This document shows, piece after piece, positions 26,006-34,381 of a stretch of 64,000 bases of DNA. Location of the stretch: assembly GCA_965200795.1 (NCBI GenBank), contig CBDAVB010000008.1, positions 104,616 through 168,615 on the forward strand. The letters are read 5' to 3'. The position numbers and the translations under genes were made by a program. The DNA is from Parashewanella sp965200795. GTDB lineage: Bacteria; Pseudomonadota; Gammaproteobacteria; Enterobacterales; Shewanellaceae. The notes beneath the pieces are model-generated. The model did not search any database. It saw only the letters and a program-made list of their open reading frames with translations, and was not told the origin of the DNA. Each line of letters begins with the position of its first letter. Positions within the stretch are counted from its first letter, which is position 1.

Positions 26006-27313
26006 ATGAAGTTTCCCGGTCAACGTAAGTCTAAACACTATTTTCCCGTCAAAAATCGCCACCCGCTATTAGAACGGCTTACCCAAAAGGCACAAAAAAT
26101 CAAAAGAACCTATGTTTGCGGTATAGATCAAACACTCGTTGATATCGAGGCTAAAGTAGGGGATGAATTGCTTGAGCGTTACAGTCTGCCTAAAGGCAAT
26201 TCAACACTCATTAATGACGAGCAGGCTAATCAGCTTTATCAGGAGCTTAAATCTAATGAGATGGTCAGTGATGAATTTGCTGGCGGAACTATCGGCAACA
26301 CGGTTCATAACTATTCTATTTTAGCTGATGACCGCTCAGTGCTTTTCGGTGTTATGAGCAAAAATATTGAAGTGGGAAGTTATGCTTACCGCTATCTTTG
26401 CAATACTTCATCCAAAGTTGATCTTAACTACCTTGAACCTGTTGACGACCTGATTGGGCGTTGCTTCACGCTCATTTCGGATGACGGCGAAAGAACCTTT
26501 GCTATCAGTAAAGGCGCGATGGATAAGCTGACACCGGATTACATCAATAAAGAAGTGGTGCAGAACAGCTCGGCATTGGTTATTACCGCATATCTGATGC
26601 GTGCCAGTAAAGAAGACCGTATGACAGAAGCGGCTCTGACGGCTATTGAATATGCTAAAGAGGCGGACGTTCCGGTTGTTCTTACATTAGGGACGCGCTT
26701 TTTAATCGATGAAAATCCGCGGTGGTGGCAGGAATTTATTGAAGAGCATGTGACGGTTCTGGCCATGAATGAGGAGGAAGGGGAGGCGTTAACCGGTCTT
26801 TCAGATCCGTTATTAGCGAGTGAAAAAGCGCTTGAGTGGTGTGATATGGTGCTGACGACGGCCGGCTCAACCGGTCTTTATACGGCCGGTTACACTCAAG
26901 AGTCAGAAAAGCGTGAGACGGCTCACACTTTATTGCCGGGCGCTGTGCCTGAATTTAACCGTTATGAATTTTCTCGCCCTAAGCGTAAGCGTGATTGTAG
27001 TGATCCGATTAAGGTTTACGCTCATATTTCACCTTATATGGGCGGCCCTGAAAAAATCCGTAACACAAACGGCGCCGGTGACGGAGCGCTTTCGGCTTTA
27101 TTGCATGACCTGTCCGCTAACGGTTATCACAGAGCGAATGTACCGGGTTCAAGTAAGCATATCTCTGACGGCCTGTGTTACTCATCGTTCTCGCAAATTT
27201 GTAAGTACGCAAACCGTGTGGCCTATGAGGTTCTCGCGCAACACAGCCCGAGGCTTTCTCGCGGCCTGCCGGAGCGTGAGGACAGCTTAGAGGAAGCCTA
27301 CTGGGAAAGGTAA
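26006..27313 (+). CDS. gsk: Inosine-guanosine kinase
   Basis: 435 residues, nearly colinear with E. coli Gsk (434). It phosphorylates inosine and guanosine to IMP and GMP in purine salvage. It belongs to the PfkB/ribokinase family: GIDQTLVDIEAKVGDEL near 38-54, FAGGTIGNTVHNYSILAD near 92-109, ALVITAYLMRA, and the C-terminal ATP/anion-hole signature NTNGAGDGALSALLHD near 352-367 with the catalytic Asp. It ends in SPRLSRGLPEREDSLEEAYW. Together with apt and adk it makes this locus a purine-nucleotide neighbourhood, as in enterics. Confidence 0.97.
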   Translation: MKFPGQRKSKHYFPVKNRHPLLERLTQKAQKIKRTYVCGIDQTLVDIEAKVGDELLERYSLPKGNSTLINDEQANQLYQELKSNEMVSDEFAGGTIGNTVHNYSILADDRSVLFGVMSKNIEVGSYAYRYLCNTSSKVDLNYLEPVDDLIGRCFTLISDDGERTFAISKGAMDKLTPDYINKEVVQNSSALVITAYLMRASKEDRMTEAALTAIEYAKEADVPVVLTLGTRFLIDENPRWWQEFIEEHVTVLAMNEEEGEALTGLSDPLLASEKALEWCDMVLTTAGSTGLYTAGYTQESEKRETAHTLLPGAVPEFNRYEFSRPKRKRDCSDPIKVYAHISPYMGGPEKIRNTNGAGDGALSALLHDLSANGYHRANVPGSSKHISDGLCYSSFSQICKYANRVAYEVLAQHSPRLSRGLPEREDSLEEAYWER

Positions 27314-27331
27314 GTTTTAGCGTTCTCGGAT

Positions 27332-27358
27332 CAGAGCCTCAAAATGAGGCTCTGTTTA
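27332..27358 (+). terminator. Hairpin terminator of gsk
   Basis: A perfect 10-bp stem CAGAGCCTCA/TGAGGCTCTG with a 3-base loop and a short T-tail (TTT). Confidence 0.7.
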
Positions 27359-27472
27359 ACCTAAAAGACGAAGTGATTCTGACCCATTAAAATTAAATCG
27401 AATATTTTTCTTGCTGAAACGCTTGTTGCGAGCGACTTCCTGAGAAAAAGCATTTGTATAGGTACTTTCTTA

Positions 27473-28789
27473 TTATGAGTTGACCTGCTCAGTTAATGAG
27501 TCTTTGAGTTTTCCCGCGTTGGGATCATTAAAGGTATCCATATCAAATTCGTTTTCAGTTCTGGCAACAATCAAAGTAATAACGCTGTCACCGGTAACAT
27601 TTACGGTAGTACGAACCATATCAAGTAATCTGTCCACGCCGATAATTAACGCGATACCCTCAACCGGTAAGCCGACCTGATTCAGAACCATCGCAAGCAT
27701 GATAAGACCAACACCGGGAACACCGGCGGTTCCGATAGATGCAAGAGTCGCGGTCAGGATAACCGTCAGATAATCCGTTAACGTTAAATCAATCGCGAAA
27801 ACCTGAGCGATAAATACGGTTGCCACACCTTGCATAATCGCCGTGCCGTCCATATTGATTGTGGCGCCGAGAGGCAATGTAAAAGAAGCTACTTTATTAC
27901 TCACGCCAAGCCGGTGCTCAGCCGTTTCCATGGCAATCGGAAGAGTCGCGTTTGAACTGGCTGTACTAAACGCAAAAAGCTGTACATCTCTTAATTTGGA
28001 TAGGAACATCAGCGGACTTAGTCTTGCAAACAGCTTCAGAATGGCCGGATAAATTATCAGTCCGTGAACCAGAAGAGCACCTAACACAACACAGAAGTAA
28101 GCGATAACATCACCAAACGCACTTGCGTCAAGGGTTAATGATAACTTAGCGATAAGGGCGAAGATACCGTATGGTGCCAGCTGCATCACTAAAGTGACAA
28201 GCTTCATAATGACTTCGTTTAAGTCATCAAAAAGTGAGGCAATACGCTTACCTCTTTCCCCTAAATGAGAAATCGCGAACCCGAATACAACCGCAAAAAT
28301 GATAATTTGCAGCATTTTCCCTTCAGACATAGCTTTTAAAGGATTTGTCGGTACCATGTCGATAAATACCTGGCTGAGGCTAGGCGCGGTCTTCGCGGTA
28401 AACGCTAAGTTGTCAACGGTCATTGTTCCGTTACCGGGATGAATAACAACTGCCGCAAAAATAGCCAGCGAAATAGCTATCGCTGTGGTCGCGATATAAA
28501 AGACAATCGTTTTACCGCCGAGCCGACCTAAATTCGCCGGGTCGCTCAGCGAGCAGGTCCCGCAAACCAGCGAAACAAAAACCAGTGGCACAACTAACAT
28601 CTTAAGCGCGTTAATGAAGATAGCGCCTATGACAGTCAAGATACCTTGAGTTATGTATTTATCGACGAATTGACTCTCAGGAAATGCAAAGCGTAATGCC
28701 GCACCGATTAAGAGCCCCAAAGTCATACCGATAAAGATTTTGCTTGTGAGACCAAGCTTCTTTGAGTTAAACAAAACAATGCCCCTCAT
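27473..28789 (-). CDS. Dicarboxylate/amino acid:cation symporter (DAACS family)
   Basis: 438 residues with eight or so membrane segments and two re-entrant loops. It imports C4-dicarboxylates or acidic/neutral amino acids with sodium or protons through the inner membrane. Hallmarks: SSNATLPIAMET (HP1), LPLGATINMDGTA (TM7 NMDGT cation site), ASIGTAGVPGVGL (HP2) and GVDRLLDMVRTTVNVTGD (TM8 substrate site). The exact substrate cannot be read from sequence. The ATG at 28789 has a weak ribosome site; an AGGGG inside the first codons sits about eight bases before a TTG (LFNSKKLG), so a slightly later start is possible. Confidence 0.93.
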   Translation of the reverse strand: MRGIVLFNSKKLGLTSKIFIGMTLGLLIGAALRFAFPESQFVDKYITQGILTVIGAIFINALKMLVVPLVFVSLVCGTCSLSDPANLGRLGGKTIVFYIATTAIAISLAIFAAVVIHPGNGTMTVDNLAFTAKTAPSLSQVFIDMVPTNPLKAMSEGKMLQIIIFAVVFGFAISHLGERGKRIASLFDDLNEVIMKLVTLVMQLAPYGIFALIAKLSLTLDASAFGDVIAYFCVVLGALLVHGLIIYPAILKLFARLSPLMFLSKLRDVQLFAFSTASSNATLPIAMETAEHRLGVSNKVASFTLPLGATINMDGTAIMQGVATVFIAQVFAIDLTLTDYLTVILTATLASIGTAGVPGVGLIMLAMVLNQVGLPVEGIALIIGVDRLLDMVRTTVNVTGDSVITLIVARTENEFDMDTFNDPNAGKLKDSLTEQVNS

Positions 28790-29005
28790 ATTAAAAAATT
28801 GTTAAGGCGGATTCGGGAAATTGAAAGAATGCTAACAAGAATCACCGAAAATTGGAAATCACAGTCAGAAATGGTGATTTTTAAAGCGGCAATTGAAGTT
28901 AAAAATTAGTTTAAAAAGTTGCGATATATTTAAGTAATGTTAGCCTATGCGTCACGGGTAAAAACTCCAATCTATTTTACAACTATAAGACAGGGAGTCT
29001 GGCAT

Positions 29006-31483
29006 ATGACGTCAGGTTACAAAGTTTTACTTCTTCTGCTTTCCACATTGTTTTTGTGGGCCTGTGGTGGAGGTGGTGATATTCAAGATGAGAATCCAGA
29101 CAACAGCGGTTCAGATGATTATGCGATAACCTTATCGCTTAACGATACCGGCGGCTCAAAAATCGCCCAGGTCTCACAGGCTAATCCGGGTGTTTTAATC
29201 GCGCGAGTGACAAGAAATAATGAACCCGTGGTTAATCAAAGAGTCGATTTCTCTTTGAATGGGCGAGGGGCTTTAGGCGCGGACAGCGCGTTGACAGATT
29301 CAAGCGGCGAAGCAAGGATAGATGTATTGCCGGGCAGTGAGAGCGGCGCGGGAACAATCACCTCGTCAATTTCTGTTCCGAATTCTGACGCGGTTACAAG
29401 TTCAATTGATTTTTCGACTGCCGGAGACGGCAGTTCCGGTGAAAGTAATATTAATATTGCTGTTCGGTTAACAGATTCAGAAGGTAATGCGGTTAACACG
29501 ATTAACTCAGTTACCCCGGGTTTAGTGACCGCGACGGTAACCGGCATTGACAGACCCGTGATAGTGCGATTCGCAACAGACAGAGGAAGCTTTCCGATTG
29601 ACGCTGTTGTCACTGATAACGGCGTCGCGGCGGCTCAAATCTTAGCGGGCACTCAACCCGGAGCGGGCACGATTACCGTAAGTTTATCTTCCGGTGAATT
29701 CAGTGAATCTATCTTTACCGTCGGTGCAACCAATTTGTTTATGGGCGGCGGTGATCCGTTTATCGAAGGTGTCGCGCAGGTCAGCGCTGAAGATTTATCC
29801 GCCGGAGGTACAGCCTCGATTTCAGTGAGAATCCAAGATAATCAGGGGCGGCCTTATACCGAACCAGTCACGGTTATTTTTTCTTCAACTTGTAGCGCTA
29901 AAAATCCCGCCACCGCGGAATTAAGCTCTCCGGTAGAATCATTTAACGGCGTGGCAACCAGTACTTATCTCGCTCAGGGATGTGTTGGTAACGATACGAT
30001 TAATGTGAGCGCTGATACCGGCGGCACAACCTTGTCCGCGACAGGGACAATTAATGTATTGCCGGCAGACGTTGGCAGTATCTCATTTGATAGCGCTGTA
30101 CCGAATTTTATTACTTTAAGAGGTACAGGCGGGGAAGAGTCATCCGTCATAAAATTCAAAGTATTTGATAAAAACAGCGATCCTGTCAGCAATCAGCAAG
30201 TTAATTTCGCGCTTAATACGTATGTAGGTGATTTGGAATTAAATCCAGTCATTGCCGTTACTAATCTGGAAGGCATCGTTCAGACCGTGGTGAACTCAGG
30301 GTCTGTTCCGACTCCGGTGAGAGTGACCGCGACAGTTGACGGCAGTGAACCGTTAATTTCCAGCCAATCAAACACCTTATATGTATCAACGGGATTACCC
30401 GATCAGGACAGTTTTACTTTAAGCGCTTCAACGCTAAACCCTGAAGGCTGGAACCGTAATGATTCGACGGTGACCATTACCGCTCAGCTTGCTGATACTT
30501 TTAACAATCCCGTTCCTGATAACACAGTCGTTTCATTTACTACCGAAGGCGGGAGAATCGAGGACGAATGCAGGACGGTTAACGGTTCGTGCTCAGTAGA
30601 GTGGGTAAGCCAGAACCCTAAACCTTCCGGAGCGACATTAGATCAGTTAGGTGCGTTACCCTCTGCATCAAGGTCATTAGGCCAGCCATATGGCGGACGA
30701 GTCACAGTCACGGCTTATGCATTAGGAGAAGAGTCATTTCCGGACTTAAACGGGAACAATAGATTTGATCCGCAAGAGTTAAATCAGTTCAGAAGTCAAA
30801 CCGATGTCGCGGGCAACCCGTATGATTTGACCGAGGCTTTTGTTGATTATAATGAGGATCGTCTCTTCAACCCTGAAATTGGCCGGTACCCGCCTCTCGT
30901 AAGAGCTGGAGCTCAAGAAGGTGGTAATGCTGAGAGACCCATTGACTTTGATAATGACGGTGAGTTTGATATCGGTAACGGGCTTTATGACGGCAGCTTG
31001 TGCGCGTTAACCAACAATGTTCCTCATCAAGGATGCTCTGAGAGTAAATCGATAAACGTTCGTTCCTCACTTGTGTTAGTTATGTCAGGAAGTCACCCGA
31101 GAACAACGGATGCCGATATCGAGGATGCTTGTCCTGATGATCCTGCTGAGACTGATCCCGCCAGAGATCGTTGTGAAGGCGCAAACGGTAATGACGCAAT
31201 AGACATTTTAGGTAAAGGGGTCGGTGGTGCTTCTTTTATTATTTCTGATCTGCACAATCAGCCGTTACCAGCGGGAACGACGATTAACTTCTCGACTTCC
31301 GTGGGTAACATTGCCAGCACTAACCCGATAATCATACCATCATCAAACAGAAACAGCGCTCGATCAGTGACTGTTCGAGTTCAAGGAACCGATGAAGTTG
31401 AATCAGGTTTGCTGACCGTTGAAGTCACAACACCAAATGAAATTACAACGATATTACACGAAATCACGGTTAATATTCGTTAA
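29006..31483 (+). CDS. Lipoprotein with repeated bacterial Ig-like (Big_1/invasin-type) domains
   Basis: 825 residues from the ATG at 29006, chosen because AGGGAG lies eight bases upstream and the signal peptide MTSGYKVLLLLLSTLF then runs into a lipobox (LWAC, Cys about 20) and a GGGG linker. Around six beta-sandwich repeats follow, with wording such as QRVDFSLNGRG, LTDSSGEARIDVLPG, GAGTITVSLSSG and PDNTVVSFTTEGGRIEDE. Near residues 580-680 are Asp/Asn-rich loops (DLNGNNRFDPQE, DYNEDRLFNPE, DFDNDGEFDIGNG) resembling calcium sites. It is probably surface-exposed on the outer membrane and adhesive, but no experiment-like evidence is in the sequence. A terminator follows. Confidence 0.85.
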   Translation: MTSGYKVLLLLLSTLFLWACGGGGDIQDENPDNSGSDDYAITLSLNDTGGSKIAQVSQANPGVLIARVTRNNEPVVNQRVDFSLNGRGALGADSALTDSSGEARIDVLPGSESGAGTITSSISVPNSDAVTSSIDFSTAGDGSSGESNINIAVRLTDSEGNAVNTINSVTPGLVTATVTGIDRPVIVRFATDRGSFPIDAVVTDNGVAAAQILAGTQPGAGTITVSLSSGEFSESIFTVGATNLFMGGGDPFIEGVAQVSAEDLSAGGTASISVRIQDNQGRPYTEPVTVIFSSTCSAKNPATAELSSPVESFNGVATSTYLAQGCVGNDTINVSADTGGTTLSATGTINVLPADVGSISFDSAVPNFITLRGTGGEESSVIKFKVFDKNSDPVSNQQVNFALNTYVGDLELNPVIAVTNLEGIVQTVVNSGSVPTPVRVTATVDGSEPLISSQSNTLYVSTGLPDQDSFTLSASTLNPEGWNRNDSTVTITAQLADTFNNPVPDNTVVSFTTEGGRIEDECRTVNGSCSVEWVSQNPKPSGATLDQLGALPSASRSLGQPYGGRVTVTAYALGEESFPDLNGNNRFDPQELNQFRSQTDVAGNPYDLTEAFVDYNEDRLFNPEIGRYPPLVRAGAQEGGNAERPIDFDNDGEFDIGNGLYDGSLCALTNNVPHQGCSESKSINVRSSLVLVMSGSHPRTTDADIEDACPDDPAETDPARDRCEGANGNDAIDILGKGVGGASFIISDLHNQPLPAGTTINFSTSVGNIASTNPIIIPSSNRNSARSVTVRVQGTDEVESGLLTVEVTTPNEITTILHEITVNIR

Positions 31484-31487
31484 TTAA

Positions 31488-31517
31488 AAACAGGCCGCTC
31501 AATCGAGCGGCTTTTAT
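31488..31517. terminator. Terminator between the lipoprotein gene and astB
   Basis: GCCGCTC/GAGCGGC stem with a 4-base loop and TTTT; A bases on the left may allow it to act for astB on the minus strand as well. Confidence 0.8.
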
Positions 31518-31524
31518 CTTTCAG

Positions 31525-32859
31525 CTATTTCTGAAAAGGATAAATAGAACCTGAATTTAAAATTTGTGTAAGTTCATCCAAAGCGGTTCTTGATTCATTT
31601 AATAACGCCGCATCACGTAAATCAGACGCTTTCAGCTCATCTCTGTAATGTCTGTTTATCCATTTTTTCAGTGTGTAATATAAATCGTCATTCAAAAGTG
31701 CCGACGAATTCACCGCTTGAAGCTCTTTTTCATTCAAAACGACTCTGAGTCTAAGGCAGGCGGGGCCGCCGCCGTTTAGCATACTTTGTTTCACATCGAA
31801 ATATTCAATGCTGTTGATCGGCGTATTAAGCGTTAATAACTCCGAAAGATAATCAAACACTGTTGTATTTTCTTTGCATTCCATTGGCGCGATAAGCGCC
31901 ATTGAACCGTTCGGCAGAAGGACAAGCTGAGTATTAAATAAATAACTATTCACCGCGTCCGCAACTGAAACTTTTATTTGTGGTACTTCAATGAGAATCA
32001 GACTGCCGGATAATTTTCGGTTAATATCAGCAAATACTTTTTCGGAATTCAGGTAGGCCGCTTGATGATAAAAAAGCACATTAAGATTGCCGACAGCGAT
32101 CACATCATTATGAAACACGCCCTGATCAATCACGTCAGGATTTTGCTGAATAAAAAACGTTTTTTGGGCATCGAGTTGATGCAGCCTTGCTACAGCCTGG
32201 CAAGCCTGTTTTTTCTGGCGCGCGGGATATTTTGCCGGTTTAGGTTCATCGGTTGCCCCCGTAGTCTCACCATAAGTAAATAATTCAACGCCACTGTCAC
32301 CATAATTGTTACAAAGCCGGGTATGATTGGCCGCACCCTCATCTCCCCAGAAGCCGTGCGCGGGAAGCGCGGGATGGTGGCAGAAATATTCAGAACCGGG
32401 AAATGTGTTTTGCAGAATTTGTGAGGTGGTATTGTGCTCAATGCTCCGATGCAGTTTATCAATCAGGTTCGCCGTGGTGAAATGCACCTTACCGTCCGAG
32501 GTATCAGGACCGGGGGAGACTGTCGCGGCGTTGGCCGCCCACATACTTGAAGAACTGCAACAAGCATTAAAAATAACAGGAGCTTGTTTATAAGCTTTTT
32601 CTAGTATTTGATTATCAGAGCCTGAAAAACCGAGTTTCTTTAATGTATAAACGTCAGGTCTTTCCTGCGGGGCTAACATGCCCTGAACCAGACCTAAATC
32701 AAAAAGGGCTTTAGCCTTGTTTAGACCTTGTAACGCCGCGGATTTAGGATTTGAAGTGAGGTTCGCACTTTTTAATGACGCTTCATTGCCGAAAGAGAGG
32801 CCGGAGTAATTGTGAGTTGGTCCGACAAGACCGTCAAAATTTGCTTCGATGTACTTCAC
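31525..32859 (-). CDS. astB: N-succinylarginine dihydrolase
   Basis: 444 residues. It converts N2-succinylarginine to succinylornithine, CO2 and two ammonia in the AST arginine pathway. It is colinear with E. coli AstB: ANFDGLVGPTHNYSGLSFGN at the start, LGFSGSDNQILEKA, WGDEGAANHTRL, NPDVIDQGVFHNDVIAV, NGGGPACLRLRVVL, and SGSIYPFQ at the end. The catalytic triad appears as E174, H250 and C368. Start is GTG at 32859. It lies 74 bases downstream of an arginase-family gene and is probably cotranscribed with it. astA, astC, astD and astE are not in the window. Confidence 0.96.
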   Translation of the reverse strand: MKYIEANFDGLVGPTHNYSGLSFGNEASLKSANLTSNPKSAALQGLNKAKALFDLGLVQGMLAPQERPDVYTLKKLGFSGSDNQILEKAYKQAPVIFNACCSSSSMWAANAATVSPGPDTSDGKVHFTTANLIDKLHRSIEHNTTSQILQNTFPGSEYFCHHPALPAHGFWGDEGAANHTRLCNNYGDSGVELFTYGETTGATDEPKPAKYPARQKKQACQAVARLHQLDAQKTFFIQQNPDVIDQGVFHNDVIAVGNLNVLFYHQAAYLNSEKVFADINRKLSGSLILIEVPQIKVSVADAVNSYLFNTQLVLLPNGSMALIAPMECKENTTVFDYLSELLTLNTPINSIEYFDVKQSMLNGGGPACLRLRVVLNEKELQAVNSSALLNDDLYYTLKKWINRHYRDELKASDLRDAALLNESRTALDELTQILNSGSIYPFQK

Positions 32860-32933
32860 GGTTTAAGCCTAAGCCGAATGAAATTTCTATTTTAAACGGC
32901 TTAAACTTAACCAGAGGCTAACAGAGCAAAGTT

Positions 32934-34049
32934 TTATCTCGACATCGCCTTAATCAGCATCGCGGAAATATCACCGCCCACTTTTAATGTTTCTTCCGAG
33001 CTTGACGCACCACGTCCTGAGGCGTCTGTGAACGGCGCGATTTCCATCATATCCGCTCCGGTAATCGGGTAATGATCAGCAAGTGTCGTAATAATCTCTC
33101 TCGCTTGTTCAGGCGTTAATCCGTCTGGCTCAGGGGTGCCTGTCGCAGACGCAAATTCAGAGTCGATAGCGTCAATATCAAAACTGACGTAAAGCTCATC
33201 AATCCGCTGCTCCATTAAGTGCGCTAAAATGATTTCAGCGGTATGGCCCGCGCCATTTTCGATGACTTCATGCGCCCAGTGCTGCTTAACGCCGAAAGTA
33301 TCTTCCCAGTGTGATTTAGGTTTACCGCTTGAACGGATGCCAATTTGAATCAAGTGACTGCTATCGTGCAAATCATCCAGGATATGAGTACACCAGGAAC
33401 CGAAGCATAAATCGATACCTAAACGCTCAGTCAGCAGGTCTGTATGGGCGTCAAAATGGATAATGGCAACCCGCTTGCCTTGTTTCCTCTTGGCTTGCAG
33501 ATAAGCTTTGGTTAGCGGGTAGCTGTTTGAATGATCGCCCCCGATGCCGAAAATGCCTTTTTCGGGAAACTCAGCGTAAAAGTCATGCAGGACATCTTCG
33601 GTAATACTTAACGGGCTGATCGGGTATGACGATTGAGCGTCCTGATATAAAGCCTTACGACAATTCTCAAGTGTTGGATTGTTTAAATATTTATCATGCA
33701 AAAGATGCGGGATCACTCTTACGTCACCCAAATCAAAGTAAGTCAGGTCATGATGCTGGTTTAATAAGGTATTTCGTAAAAATAACGGACCCCAGTTCGC
33801 GCCGCGTAAAATACCGCCGCCGCAATCGGATGCAATGCCCATAATTACGGCTTTACTGGTGTTTTCAGGTAGTTGCGGCAAAGATGATTTCCAGTTTTGC
33901 TCAACGCTTTTTGCGGCATCATCACCAAAAAGGGCTAAATGTAATGCTTGCTTTCTTTCCTTTGCCGTGTTTACAGTAAATACACCGTTTCCTGCTGGGC
34001 ATAAGCAGTTTTCAAGTTTTGTAATCAGAGATTGCAAAGAATCAGTCAT
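32934..34049 (-). CDS. Arginase/agmatinase/formiminoglutamase-family hydrolase
   Basis: 371 residues, longer than the usual 300-330 because of an N-terminal extension of about 60 residues. It is a ureohydrolase with a binuclear manganese centre. The ligands are visible: GGDHS at 170-174, DAHTD at 200-204, and SFDIDAIDSEFASATGTP at 289-306. These enzymes cleave a guanidino or formimino group from arginine, agmatine, guanidinobutyrate or formiminoglutamate. The pairing with astB suggests arginine or a derivative, but the substrate is not decided by the sequence. There are no hut genes around it, which weakens the formiminoglutamase option. It starts with ATG at 34049. Confidence 0.85.
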   Translation of the reverse strand: MTDSLQSLITKLENCLCPAGNGVFTVNTAKERKQALHLALFGDDAAKSVEQNWKSSLPQLPENTSKAVIMGIASDCGGGILRGANWGPLFLRNTLLNQHHDLTYFDLGDVRVIPHLLHDKYLNNPTLENCRKALYQDAQSSYPISPLSITEDVLHDFYAEFPEKGIFGIGGDHSNSYPLTKAYLQAKRKQGKRVAIIHFDAHTDLLTERLGIDLCFGSWCTHILDDLHDSSHLIQIGIRSSGKPKSHWEDTFGVKQHWAHEVIENGAGHTAEIILAHLMEQRIDELYVSFDIDAIDSEFASATGTPEPDGLTPEQAREIITTLADHYPITGADMMEIAPFTDASGRGASSSEETLKVGGDISAMLIKAMSR

Positions 34050-34381
34050 TTTTTGCCTATTGTTAAAATTTTACAGTTGTAAGGTGAATGCTATGAGAAA
34101 TAGAACACTAGTATACGTATAGAAAATCGCTTCACAACTGTTCAATATTTGAAATATTGCTAAAACTAAACAAATAATTGCATAACTATGGCTTTATATG
34201 TGGTAAGTATATGATTACTGGTTTTTAATAATGCGATATTATTTTTTATAACTTTTTATCAGATGGTTAAAAAGTGAATCGGCGGCACAAATAAAGGGGG
34301 TTGAGACTTGAAACTATCGGCACAACACTCTATATATGAGGCCAATTTTATCTTCACCTGCATTTTGGCGTAAATCAAACT
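34050..34381 (+). other. Divergent intergenic region before topA
   Basis: About 330 AT-rich bases between the arginase-family gene and topA. Apart from the topA promoter listed next, nothing is recognised. Confidence 0.5.
34308..34336 (+). promoter_or_regulatory. Likely sigma-70 promoter of topA
   Basis: TTGAAA at 34308-34313, a 17-base spacer, and TATATA at 34331-34336, about 45 bases before the topA start. Confidence 0.5.
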
